Part shown: piece by piece, positions 46,221 through 58,214 of the stretch
How positions within the stretch are numbered: position 1 is the first letter of the stretch
How the letters are laid out: each line of letters begins with the position of its first letter
Position numbers and translations under genes: made by a program
Assembly (NCBI RefSeq): GCF_030816155.1
Contig: NZ_JAUSXR010000001.1
Coordinates: 1,922,001 to 1,986,000, forward strand
Length of the DNA: 64,000 nucleotides
Source: Arthrobacter woluwensis
Lineage (GTDB): Bacteria > Actinomycetota > Actinomycetes > Actinomycetales > Micrococcaceae
Reading direction: 5' to 3'
The notes under the pieces: generated by a model
What the model saw: only the letters and a program-made list of their open reading frames with translations
What the model was told of the DNA's origin: nothing
Database searches by the model: none

Positions 46221-46274
46221 TTTGAACAAACGTCCAAACTGGGTCTTGAACGTTTGTTCAAGCTCCGCTAACCT
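46221..46274 (+). promoter_or_regulatory. betAB promoter with twin TetR-type operators
   Basis: TTGAAC (46246-46251), 17 bases, TAACCT (46269-46274) forms the promoter. Operator 2 is CTTGAAC-GTTT-GTTCAAG (46245-46262), a perfect 7-bp dyad covering the -35 and spacer. Operator 1 is TTTGAAC-AAAC-GTCCAAA (46221-46238), 6 of 7 pairs. Their centres are 24 bases apart. Confidence 0.75.
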
Positions 46275-46354
46275 CGAAAATATGACCCGCGTCACACCGG
46301 CGCGGGTCGCGCGGAGCAGACGCCGTGCTTCCGCTCGAGGTGCAAGGAGACTTC

Positions 46355-48061
46355 ATGAGCAACAGCAGCTACGACTACGTGATCGTGGGCGGAGGAAGCG
46401 CCGGCTCCGTGCTGGCCAACCGCCTGAGCGAGGGCGGCACCCGCAGCGTGCTGGTCCTGGAAGCGGGCCGCAGTGACTACCCCTGGGACCTGTTCATCCA
46501 GATGCCCGCGGCCCTGACCTTCCCCAGCGGCAACCCGTTCTACGACTGGCGCTACGAATCGGACCCCGAACCGCACATGGGCGGTCGTCGCGTGGCCCAC
46601 GCCCGCGGCAAGGTGCTCGGCGGCTCCAGTTCCATCAACGGCATGATCTTCCAGCGCGGCAATCCCCTGGACTACGAGCGCTGGGGCGCCGACGCCGGGA
46701 TGGAGACCTGGGACTACGCCCACTGTCTGCCCTACTTCCGCCGCATGGAGACCACACTCGCCGCGGACCCGGACGACGAGTTCCGCGGCCATGACGGCCC
46801 CCTCGTCCTGGAACGCGGCCCGGCCACCAACCCCCTCTTCGGCGCGTTCTTCCAGGCCGCCCAGCAGGCCGGCTTCCCTCTCACCGACGATGTCAACGGC
46901 TACCGCCAGGAGGGCTTCGCCCCCTTCGACCGCAACGTCCACAAGGGCCAGCGCCTCTCCGCCTCCCGCGCCTATCTCCGTCCGAACCGCGGCCGCCCGA
47001 ACCTGACCGTGCAGACCCGCGCGTTCGTCACCAAGGTCAACTTCAGCGGCGACACCGCCACGGGCGTCACCTACCGCCACAACGGCAAGACGCACACCGT
47101 CAACGCCGGCGAGGTGATCCTCTCCGGCGGCGCCATCAACACCCCGCAGCTGCTGCAGCTCTCCGGCGTGGGCGACGCGCAGCACCTCCGGAACTTCGGC
47201 ATCAAGTCGGTGGTCAACCTCCCCGGCGTCGGCGAGAACCTGCAGGACCACCTCGAGGTCTACATCCAGCACGCCTGCACCCAGCCCGTCTCCATGCAGC
47301 CCGCGCTCGACGTGTGGCGCATGCCGTTCATCGGTCTGCAGTGGCTCCTCGGCCGGAAGGGTCCCGCCGCCACCAACCACTTCGAAGGCGGCGGCTTCGT
47401 CCGGTCCAACGAGGACGTGGCCTACCCCAACCTCATGTTCCACTTCCTGCCGGTGGCGGTGCGCTACGACGGTCAGAAGGCCGAGGCCAAGCACGGCTAC
47501 CAGGTCCACATCGGCCCCATGTACTCCGATGCCCGTGGCAGCCTGAAGATCCGCTCCTCGGACCCGACCGTGCACCCGTCCATGATCTTCAACTATCTCT
47601 CCACGGACCAGGACCGCCGCGAATGGGTCGAAGCCGTCCGCATCTCGCGCGACATCCTCGGCCAGTCCGCCATGGCCCCCTACAACGGCGGGGAGATCTC
47701 CCCCGGCGCCCGCGTCCAGACGGACCAGGAGATCCTCGACTGGGTCGCCAAGGACGCCGAGACGGCCCTGCACCCGTCGTGCACCGCCAAGATGGGCCCG
47801 GCCTCGGACCCGATGGCGGTGGTGGATCCACTCACCATGCGCGTGCACGGCACCAAGGGTCTGCGCGTCGTGGACGCCTCCGCCATGCCGTACGTGACCA
47901 ACGGCAACATCTACGCACCGGTCATGATGCTGGCCGAGCGGGCCGCGGACCTCATCCTGGGCAACGAGCCGCTCGCCGCGCAGCACACCGAGTTCTACCG
48001 CCACGGCATCTCCCCGCTTGAGCGGGACCAGTCCGCCAACGGCCAGTCAGTGAAGGGTTGA
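46355..48061 (+). CDS. betA: Choline dehydrogenase (GMC oxidoreductase)
   Basis: The 568-residue GMC flavoprotein has the FAD motif [19 protein letters not shown] (8-26), the GMC signature [21 protein letters not shown] near 90, and the second signature [16 protein letters not shown] near 266. The C-terminal [10 protein letters not shown] and [20 protein letters not shown] hold the catalytic His/Asn region. It oxidises choline to betaine aldehyde, normally as a membrane-associated enzyme feeding the respiratory chain. ATG 46355 has AAGGAG 6 bases upstream. betB follows after 4 bases. Confidence 0.95.
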   Translation: MSNSSYDYVIVGGGSAGSVLANRLSEGGTRSVLVLEAGRSDYPWDLFIQMPAALTFPSGNPFYDWRYESDPEPHMGGRRVAHARGKVLGGSSSINGMIFQRGNPLDYERWGADAGMETWDYAHCLPYFRRMETTLAADPDDEFRGHDGPLVLERGPATNPLFGAFFQAAQQAGFPLTDDVNGYRQEGFAPFDRNVHKGQRLSASRAYLRPNRGRPNLTVQTRAFVTKVNFSGDTATGVTYRHNGKTHTVNAGEVILSGGAINTPQLLQLSGVGDAQHLRNFGIKSVVNLPGVGENLQDHLEVYIQHACTQPVSMQPALDVWRMPFIGLQWLLGRKGPAATNHFEGGGFVRSNEDVAYPNLMFHFLPVAVRYDGQKAEAKHGYQVHIGPMYSDARGSLKIRSSDPTVHPSMIFNYLSTDQDRREWVEAVRISRDILGQSAMAPYNGGEISPGARVQTDQEILDWVAKDAETALHPSCTAKMGPASDPMAVVDPLTMRVHGTKGLRVVDASAMPYVTNGNIYAPVMMLAERAADLILGNEPLAAQHTEFYRHGISPLERDQSANGQSVKG

Positions 48062-48065
48062 GAAG

Positions 48066-49571
48066 ATGACCGTGACACCCACCGAGACGAAGACCATCCG
48101 GGGCCTGTACATCGACGGGTGCTGGCAGCAGGCCGCCGACGACGGGACCACCACAGTGCGCTGTCCGGCGGACGGGCGGGAGGTCGCCGTCGTCGTGTCG
48201 GCCACCGTCGAGGACGCCGAGCGGGCGATCGCCGGCGCGCGCAACGCCTTCGACGAGGGCCCGTGGCGCCGGAAGACCGACATCGAGCGCGGCGAGGTCC
48301 TTCTGAAGATCGCGGGCCTGCTCGAACGCGACAAGGCCGCGTACGCGCGGGCCGAGGCCCTGGACACGGGCAAGCGCCTGGTCGAGGCCGAGTACGACAT
48401 CGACGACATCGCCTCCTGCTTCCGGTACTACGGCAAGATCGCTGGCCTCGACGCCGGCCGCGTGATCGACACCGGACTGCCGAACGCCATCAGCCGCGTG
48501 GTGTATGAACCGCTCGGCGTCTGCGCCCTCATCGCGCCGTGGAACTACCCACTCCTCCAGGCCGCCTGGAAGGTGGCCCCGGCACTCGTGGCAGGCAACT
48601 CGTTCGTGCTCAAGCCCAGCGAGCTCACCCCCTCGACGTCCATCCTGCTCATGGAGACGCTGGCGGAGGCCGGGGTTCCGGCCGGCGTCGCGAACCTCGT
48701 CACAGGAAGCGGCTCCAAGGTCGGACCGGTGCTGAGCTCCGATCCCCGGGTGGATCTCGTCTCCATGACGGGAAGCCTGGCCACGGGCCAGACCATCATG
48801 GCGTCCGCGGCCGAGACCGTGAAGCGCATCGCCTTCGAACTCGGCGGGAAGAACCCGAACGTCGTGTTCGCCGACGCCGACTGGGACGCGGCGCTGGACA
48901 ACGCCCTGACCGCGGTGTTCCTGCACTCCGGTCAGGTCTGCTCGGCCGGCGCCCGGCTCGTCGTGGAGGAGAGCATCGCGGACCGCTTCGTGGCCGAGAT
49001 CGTGGAGCGCGCTCAGAAGATCCGGATGGGCGGCCCGTTCGACGCCGACGCCGAGACCGGCCCGCTCATCTCCGCGAAGCACCGTGACCAGGTCCACGCT
49101 TACGTCCAGGCGGGCATCGCCGAGGGGGCCGAGCTGCTCTGCGGCGGCTTCATCCCCGACGACGGCCCGCTCGCCGACGGCTTCTTCTACCCGCCCACCG
49201 TGCTCGGCAACTGCCGTTCCGGCATGAGCGTGCTGCAGGAGGAGTCCTTCGGCCCCGTGCTGACCGTCGAGACGTTCCGCACCGAGGCCGAGGCGGTGGC
49301 GATCGCCAACGACACCGAGTACGGCCTGGCGGGCGCGGTGTGGACCTCGGACGCGTCGAAGGCGCAGCGGGTCGCCGGCGCTCTGCGGCACGGGACCATC
49401 TGGATCAACGACTACCACCCCTACGTCCCCCAGGCCGAGTGGGGCGGGTTCGGCAAGTCGGGCATCGGGCGGGAACTCGGACGCGCCGGGCTCAACGAAT
49501 ACCGGGAGGCCAAGCACATCTGGCAGAACATCCAGCCTGCTCCCAGCGGCTGGTTCGGCTCCTCCGACTGA
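48066..49571 (+). CDS. betB: Betaine aldehyde dehydrogenase
   Basis: The 501-residue NAD(P)-dependent aldehyde dehydrogenase has catalytic E258 in FELGGKNPN and nucleophile C292 in HSGQVCSAGAR, at the usual spacing. ALIAPWNYPLLQAAWKVAPALVAGN and WINDYHPYVPQAEWGGFGKSG are typical of BADH. It turns betaine aldehyde into glycine betaine in the cytoplasm. It is coupled to betA by a 4-base gap. Confidence 0.94.
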   Translation: MTVTPTETKTIRGLYIDGCWQQAADDGTTTVRCPADGREVAVVVSATVEDAERAIAGARNAFDEGPWRRKTDIERGEVLLKIAGLLERDKAAYARAEALDTGKRLVEAEYDIDDIASCFRYYGKIAGLDAGRVIDTGLPNAISRVVYEPLGVCALIAPWNYPLLQAAWKVAPALVAGNSFVLKPSELTPSTSILLMETLAEAGVPAGVANLVTGSGSKVGPVLSSDPRVDLVSMTGSLATGQTIMASAAETVKRIAFELGGKNPNVVFADADWDAALDNALTAVFLHSGQVCSAGARLVVEESIADRFVAEIVERAQKIRMGGPFDADAETGPLISAKHRDQVHAYVQAGIAEGAELLCGGFIPDDGPLADGFFYPPTVLGNCRSGMSVLQEESFGPVLTVETFRTEAEAVAIANDTEYGLAGAVWTSDASKAQRVAGALRHGTIWINDYHPYVPQAEWGGFGKSGIGRELGRAGLNEYREAKHIWQNIQPAPSGWFGSSD

Positions 49572-49709
49572 GCAGCGCCTACCGGCAGAACAGCAGCATC
49601 CGGTATTCCAGGAGATCCGGCCGGGCGTGCAACGAGGCACGCCTGATCGGTTCCGCCGCCCCATTCCCGGGGCGGCGGGACCGGCGGGTCACATGAACGA
49701 GGAGCACAG

Positions 49710-51407
49710 ATGTCAGAATCACGCACCGCCACCGGCCCCGGTAAGGCCGCCGACAGCAGCGGAATGGATGAGTTCGGCTACGCCCAGACTCTCGACCGCA
49801 GCATCGGGAAATTCGCCAGTTTCGCCGCAGGAGTCAGCTACATCTCCATCCTGACCGGCGTCTTCCAGCTTTTCTATTTCGGTTTCTCCACCGCCGGACC
49901 GGCGTACGCCTGGTCCTGGCCCATCGTCTTCGTCGGCCAGCTCATGGTCGCACTCTGCTTCGCCGAACTCGCCGGCCGGTATCCGGTGGCCGGTTCGGTC
50001 TACAACTGGGCCAAGAGGCTCAGCAGCGGCACCCCGTCCTGGCTGGCCGGCTGGCTGCTCCTGATCTCGTCGATCATGGCGCTCGGGTCCGTCGCCCTGG
50101 CCCTGCAGATCACCCTGCCGCAGCTGTGGAGCGGCTTCCAGTTCATCGGCGATGGTTCCGGCCCCTACGACTTCGCGATCAACGGCGTGGTCCTGGCCAC
50201 GGGCATGATCGTCATCTCCACGCTGATCAATGCGTTCGGAGTGAAGCTGATGACCAAGATCAACAGCATCGGCGTGTTCGTCGAGCTCATCGCCGCCGTC
50301 CTGCTGGTCGCCGCACTCTTCTGGCACGTGAACAACGGCCCCGAAGTCCTGCTGGACACCCGCGGTTTCGGCGAAGGCAAACCCATGGGTTTCTTCGGGG
50401 TGTTCCTCATCGCGGCGATGGCCTCGGGCTACGTCATGTACGGCTTCGACACCGCCTCGTCCCTGGGTGAGGAGACGAAGGATCCCAAGAAGACCGCCCC
50501 CAAGGCGATCATCCGTGCCGTCACGGCGTCCTTCCTGCTCGGCGGCCTGCTGCTGTTCGGCGGCATCCTCGCGGCTCCGGATCTGAACGATCCGAAGCTG
50601 GGGTCCCCCGACGGCGGGCTGCAGCACATCGTGCTGTCCGTCCTGGGCGGCCCCTTCGGGAAGGCGTTCCTGGTCTGCATCGTCGTCGCCGTCGTCGTGT
50701 GCACGCTCGCAGTCCACGCCGCCGCCATCCGCATGATGTTCGCCATGGCCCGCGACAACAACCTCCCGTTCAGCCGCCAGCTGAGCAAGGTGGATCCGGT
50801 GCGCAAGACCCCCAAGGTGGCCGCCATCGTCATCGGCGTGCTGGCGATCATCCCGCTGCTGGTGAACATCACCCAGCCGGCCATCTTCACGATCCTGTCC
50901 AGCATCAGCATCGTGCTGATCTACCTGTCGTATCTGCTGGTCACCGCGCCGATGCTCCGCCGTCGCTTCCAGAAACGCTGGCCGCTGAAGGACGACGGCG
51001 CCGAGGTCGGTTTCAGCCTCGGGAAATGGGGCCTTCCCGTGAACATCCTGGCGGTGCTGTGGGGCGGGGCCATGACGCTCAACCTTGTGTGGCCGCGTCA
51101 GGAGATCTACAACTCCGTCCCTCCGTTCGAGTGGTACTTCCAGTGGGGCGGGGTGATGTTCGTGGTCGGGGTGATCGTCATCGGCACCCTTCTGTACCGC
51201 CTGAAGCTCCGGCATCAGACAGGTGTTCTCGCCGAACATGCGGCGGTGGCGGAGGCGCCGGCGGATCCGGCCGCCGGGGCGACTTCCGTGGAAACGGACG
51301 ACCTGGCGCTCCAGCCGTGCCCGGTGCATCACCGTCACCATCGGCGGACGCCGGCCCTCAGCGGCGCCGGGACCGCCCGCTGTCCTTACGAGCCGCAGGG
51401 GAACTAG
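49710..51407 (+). CDS. APC-superfamily permease, possibly for choline or another amine
   Basis: The 565-residue protein has about 12 membrane helices. It begins with the APC motif GKFASFAAGVSYISILTGVFQLFYFGF and has AGRYPVAGSVYNWAKRLSSG and GYVMYGFDTASSLGEETKDPKKTAPKAI, as in COG0531 amino acid/amine permeases. Its place 138 bases after betB suggests choline import, but the substrate is not proven. The last ~35 residues are unusual (His/Arg-rich, PVHHRHHRRTP) and overlap the convergent MFS gene by 50 bases. The tail may have been changed when the MFS/HxlR pair arrived. Confidence 0.82.
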   Translation: MSESRTATGPGKAADSSGMDEFGYAQTLDRSIGKFASFAAGVSYISILTGVFQLFYFGFSTAGPAYAWSWPIVFVGQLMVALCFAELAGRYPVAGSVYNWAKRLSSGTPSWLAGWLLLISSIMALGSVALALQITLPQLWSGFQFIGDGSGPYDFAINGVVLATGMIVISTLINAFGVKLMTKINSIGVFVELIAAVLLVAALFWHVNNGPEVLLDTRGFGEGKPMGFFGVFLIAAMASGYVMYGFDTASSLGEETKDPKKTAPKAIIRAVTASFLLGGLLLFGGILAAPDLNDPKLGSPDGGLQHIVLSVLGGPFGKAFLVCIVVAVVVCTLAVHAAAIRMMFAMARDNNLPFSRQLSKVDPVRKTPKVAAIVIGVLAIIPLLVNITQPAIFTILSSISIVLIYLSYLLVTAPMLRRRFQKRWPLKDDGAEVGFSLGKWGLPVNILAVLWGGAMTLNLVWPRQEIYNSVPPFEWYFQWGGVMFVVGVIVIGTLLYRLKLRHQTGVLAEHAAVAEAPADPAAGATSVETDDLALQPCPVHHRHHRRTPALSGAGTARCPYEPQGN

Positions 51408-52563
51408 CTGAAAAGGCCGTGACAGTGCGCCGGCTGAATGCCCAGGCGAGGAGCCCGCACAGGGCGAACCCTGCGCCGAGAATGGCGCATCCGATCCACC
51501 CCGAGGCGGAGTAGATCGTGGAGGTGGCGGTCGCGCCGAGGGCGGAGCCGAGCGAGTAGAAGATCATGTAACCACCGATCGCGCTGCTGGTCTGTTCGGG
51601 GTAGGCGGCGGTGAGAAGGGACTGATTGCTGACGTGCGCGGCCTGGACTGCGAAGTCCAGGCCGATGACACCGACGGCGACCCACCAGAGGGACCACGTG
51701 ACCTGCCCTGATGCGATCCAGGACAGCGCCAGCACTGCCAGAGCAGCACCGGTAACCTGGTTGGCGTGGCCATGGTCGGCCCATCTGCCGGCCCGTGCAG
51801 CGCCCAGCGCGCCGGCGAGCCCGGCGACTCCGAACATGCCGATCTGGGCCGCGCCCAGCCGCCACGGTTCAACTGCCAGTGGTAGCGCGAGCCCGCTCCA
51901 GAGCGTGCCGAAGGAAGCGAAGAGGAAGAACGCGATCATCCCACGCGAAACGAACAGCGGCTCACGGAAGAGGTGCGCCAACGAGGTCAGCACGTCGCCG
52001 TAAGTCCGGCGATGTGAGCGATGGTCCGCAGGCAGCAGCGTCAAGACCGCGATCGACAGTGCGGCGAGAAGCAGCGCGAGCGTGATGTAGACGCTTCGCC
52101 ACCCCCACAGATCTGCAAGGATCCCGGCCAGCACTCGAGCCCCGAGTATTCCGATGATGACTCCGGATGTGACGATTCCAAGCGTGCGGCCACGCTCCTC
52201 CGGCGTCGACAGGTCAGCGGCGAATGCGACGGTCGTCTGCACGACGACGGCGAACAGGCCCGTCGCGGCGATACCTACGAGGAGCAGCCACAGCCCAGGA
52301 GCGACCGCGGTCACCAGCATGCCGACGGCGGCGAGGACCAGCTGACCTCCGATGAGCTTGCGCCGGTCCAGCATGTCTCCCAAGGGGACCAGGACAGCCA
52401 ATCCGATCAGGTACCCGATCTGTCCGGCGGCCACGATCCACCCGACGTCAGACTCGGGCATTCCCAGATCTCGCCCGATCTGCGCGAGCACGGGCTGAGC
52501 GACGTAGATCGTCGCGACGGCAACCGAGCAGACCGCCGCGAGCAGCATCCTTCGGCCAGGCAT
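51358..52563 (-). CDS. MFS transporter (drug/metabolite exporter type)
   Basis: The 401-residue protein has 12 helices and the MFS motif A GDMLDRRKLIGGQLVLAAVG between helices 2 and 3. It opens with LAAVCSVAVATIYVAQPVLAQIGRDLGMPESDVGWIVAAGQIGYL, as in YgaY/NepI-like exporters. ATG 52563 is chosen; a TTG at 52593 is also open. It is divergent from an HxlR regulator, a common efflux arrangement. Base composition is a little lower in GC than the bet and gbc genes, which may indicate separate arrival. Confidence 0.87.
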   Translation of the reverse strand: MPGRRMLLAAVCSVAVATIYVAQPVLAQIGRDLGMPESDVGWIVAAGQIGYLIGLAVLVPLGDMLDRRKLIGGQLVLAAVGMLVTAVAPGLWLLLVGIAATGLFAVVVQTTVAFAADLSTPEERGRTLGIVTSGVIIGILGARVLAGILADLWGWRSVYITLALLLAALSIAVLTLLPADHRSHRRTYGDVLTSLAHLFREPLFVSRGMIAFFLFASFGTLWSGLALPLAVEPWRLGAAQIGMFGVAGLAGALGAARAGRWADHGHANQVTGAALAVLALSWIASGQVTWSLWWVAVGVIGLDFAVQAAHVSNQSLLTAAYPEQTSSAIGGYMIFYSLGSALGATATSTIYSASGWIGCAILGAGFALCGLLAWAFSRRTVTAFSASSPAARKDSGRSRRR

Positions 52564-52595
52564 GGGTCCCACAGCGCCTCCAATCAGTAGCAATT

Positions 52596-52641
52596 TGCAA
52601 CTGATTCAGTATGGCAGAATGGTTTCGATCTGCAACTCATT
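52596..52641. promoter_or_regulatory. Direct repeats in the MFS/HxlR divergent region
   Basis: TGCAACTGATT (52596-52606) and TGCAACTCATT (52631-52641) are near-identical direct repeats 35 bases apart in an AT-rich gap. They are candidate HxlR binding sites covering both promoters. Confidence 0.5.
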
Positions 52642-52651
52642 GGGAGGCGTG

Positions 52652-53119
52652 ATGAACGCGGCCGTACACCGTGACAAAGTGATCTGGACCGATCCGGAGT
52701 GCCCGGTCGCGCGGACGCTCGACCTCGTCGGTGACCGGTGGAGCTTCCTGATCATTCGCGATGCGATGGATGATGCCCGATCATTCACGGACTTCCAGCA
52801 CCGCACAGGGGTCGCCCGCAACATCCTCACGGACCGACTGCGTCGCCTTGTTGATCGCGGCATCCTTGAACGGGAGACGGCGGCGTCCGGACGTCGCCAG
52901 GTCTACGTCCTCACCGCAGCGGGCCGAGACCTCTTCACGGTCATCGTGGCCCTGCGCCAGTGGGGCGAGCGATACGCGTTCAACGACGATGAAGCGCATT
53001 CCGAACTCGTTGACGAGAACGGTGACCCGCTGGCCCAACTGCGCCCGACCGACGTTCACGGTCATCGCGTCGGCGTCGCCTCAACCGCGGTAAGGCGCCC
53101 CAACGAACACAACTCCTGA
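52652..53119 (+). CDS. HxlR-family winged-helix regulator
   Basis: The 155-residue protein has the HxlR signature DPECPVARTLDLVGDRWSFLIIRDAM, then RTGVARNILTDRLRRLVDRGILERE as winged helix. Members often sense aldehydes, quinones or drugs, and this one probably controls the divergent MFS gene. ATG 52652 has GGGAGG upstream. The C-terminal tail (about 115-155) is longer than the minimum domain. Confidence 0.9.
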   Translation: MNAAVHRDKVIWTDPECPVARTLDLVGDRWSFLIIRDAMDDARSFTDFQHRTGVARNILTDRLRRLVDRGILERETAASGRRQVYVLTAAGRDLFTVIVALRQWGERYAFNDDEAHSELVDENGDPLAQLRPTDVHGHRVGVASTAVRRPNEHNS

Positions 53120-53255
53120 GCACGTTCTCGGAAGTGCCAGGGTGAAGGGCATCGACCGGCCGGATCGCCCGTGCCTCCCCTGCTCCCGCAGGCCTCCTCC
53201 TCTCCCCCCGGCCGGACAGTCATCTCCCCCGGAAGCACAGCCCACGCACGACACA

Positions 53256-53295
53256 GCTCCGCCCCGGTCACGGATGTCCATGACCGGGGCGGAGC
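53256..53295. terminator. Bidirectional terminator before dmg
   Basis: A perfect 15-bp stem (GCTCCGCCCCGGTCA with TGACCGGGGCGGAGC) and a 10-base loop lie between the convergent HxlR and dmg genes. Confidence 0.85.
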
Positions 53296-53311
53296 CGTGG
53301 GTGACTGCGGA

Positions 53312-56768
<3,457 letters not shown>

Positions 56769-56819
56769 GATCTACTCCTGGATCTTGAGACGTGCTGTGT
56801 GGTGACGGGGAGCTGAGGG

Positions 56820-58214
56820 TCAGGCGTCGATGACCAGGTCGGTCTTCGCCGTGGAGCAGCAGGGCAGGAACTTTCCGGCCGCGATCTCCCGCGCCCGGAT
56901 GCCGCCCTGATGGTTCATGTCGACGTCGCCGGAGAGCTTGACGACCTTGCAGGAGCCGCACATGCCTTCCTTGCAGTTGGCGCCGATCCGCACGCCCGCG
57001 CGCTGAGCCACTTCGAGGATGTGCTCGCTGGGGTCGATCCGGACGTTGACACCGGTGCGGAGGAAGGACAGGGTGAGGCTTCCGGTGCCCACGGTGCTGA
57101 ACTCGGAAGGGTCCGGGGTGCCCGGGTCGGCCGCCACCGCGGGCCCGGCCGCTTCCGTGCCCGCGGCTTCCAGCGGCAGCCCGGTGGCGTCGAGCGTGCC
57201 GTCCTCGTCGTAGCCGGGTTCGTAGAGCCCGAAGGCGGCCGGCTGGCTCTCGTAGTAATCCTCGGGGGATTCCGCGATCTCCTCCGCGATCTCCTCCGCG
57301 ATGTCCGAGGCCAGCGCGATCTCCTGCTGGTATTCCAGCAGCGTCTGCCGGTTACCGGTGAAGAACTCCATGTAGATCGAGGTTTCGTCCACCCCGACCT
57401 TCTTCAGGAGCTCCGTGGCGGTGTTCAGATAGCCCTCGGGCCCGCAGGCGTACACCTGCCGGCCGTTGGCGTCCGGGGCGACCTCGTCGATCATCGCCGC
57501 ACTGAGCCGCCCGCGCAGGCCCTGCCATCCCTCCGGGATGCCCCGGTCGCCGAGCGAGTAGTGCACCCGGATCCGCGCGTCGACGGAGGCGATGTGGTCC
57601 AGTTCCCGCTGAAAGGCGAAGCCATCGGCCTCGGCCCCGTGATAGAGCACGACGACGTCGGCCTGGCCGGGCAGCGAATGGATGGTCCTGACCATGGACA
57701 TGATGGGAGTGATGCCCGCCCCTGCGGCCAGCAGGAGATAGCGGGCGCGACGGTCCGCATCCGGCAGATGGAACGCGCCGACCGGCCCGAGCATATCCAG
57801 CACGGTGCCGGGCTTCACGTTCTCGTGGATCCACGGCGAGACCGCGCCGGTGTCATCCCTCTTCACGGAGAAGCTGAAGGTCCACGGCTGGGTGGGCGAG
57901 CTGGACAGCGAGTAGCTGCGGTCCACCGGGTCCTCGTCGTCGCCGTTCACCGGGAAGGCGATGTTGACGTACTGGCCCGCACGGAATGCGAGCGGCGCCC
58001 CGTCGCCGCGGCGGAACACGAAGGTCATCAGACCGCCCGCCTCGGGGATGGTCTCGACGCACTCGGCCATGAACTCCTGCGGGTGCCACGGACCCAGTGC
58101 CCGGGCGGCCCGGGCGGGGGTCTCGGCGCTGCCCATCACCCGGTTCCAGGGCATCTCCAGCCCGCGGATGCGCTGGGGTTCCCGGACCGCCTGCTGAGTG
58201 AGGACTTCGGTCAT
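56820..58214 (-). CDS. gbcB: Glycine betaine monooxygenase reductase component
   Basis: The 464-residue protein has an FAD domain (RAGQYVNIAFPVNG..DRSYSLSSSP, about 75-110), a NAD domain (YLLLAAGAGITPIMSMVRTIH and CGPEGYLN) and a C-terminal 2Fe-2S ferredoxin with C414, C419 and C422 in ANCKEGMCGSCKV plus C452/C453. It passes electrons from NADH to GbcA. An acidic linker of ~70 residues (about 300-370) with a repeated EEIAEEIAE separates reductase and ferredoxin and makes it longer than typical GbcB. Its ATG overlaps the gbcA stop by 4 bases. Confidence 0.9.
   Translation of the reverse strand: MTEVLTQQAVREPQRIRGLEMPWNRVMGSAETPARAARALGPWHPQEFMAECVETIPEAGGLMTFVFRRGDGAPLAFRAGQYVNIAFPVNGDDEDPVDRSYSLSSSPTQPWTFSFSVKRDDTGAVSPWIHENVKPGTVLDMLGPVGAFHLPDADRRARYLLLAAGAGITPIMSMVRTIHSLPGQADVVVLYHGAEADGFAFQRELDHIASVDARIRVHYSLGDRGIPEGWQGLRGRLSAAMIDEVAPDANGRQVYACGPEGYLNTATELLKKVGVDETSIYMEFFTGNRQTLLEYQQEIALASDIAEEIAEEIAESPEDYYESQPAAFGLYEPGYDEDGTLDATGLPLEAAGTEAAGPAVAADPGTPDPSEFSTVGTGSLTLSFLRTGVNVRIDPSEHILEVAQRAGVRIGANCKEGMCGSCKVVKLSGDVDMNHQGGIRAREIAAGKFLPCCSTAKTDLVIDA

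Noticed and set aside
49719..51341. A 540-codon minus-strand frame over the APC permease
   Set aside because: Asp/His/Gln/Arg-rich shadow of a membrane protein; the sense strand has the family motifs.
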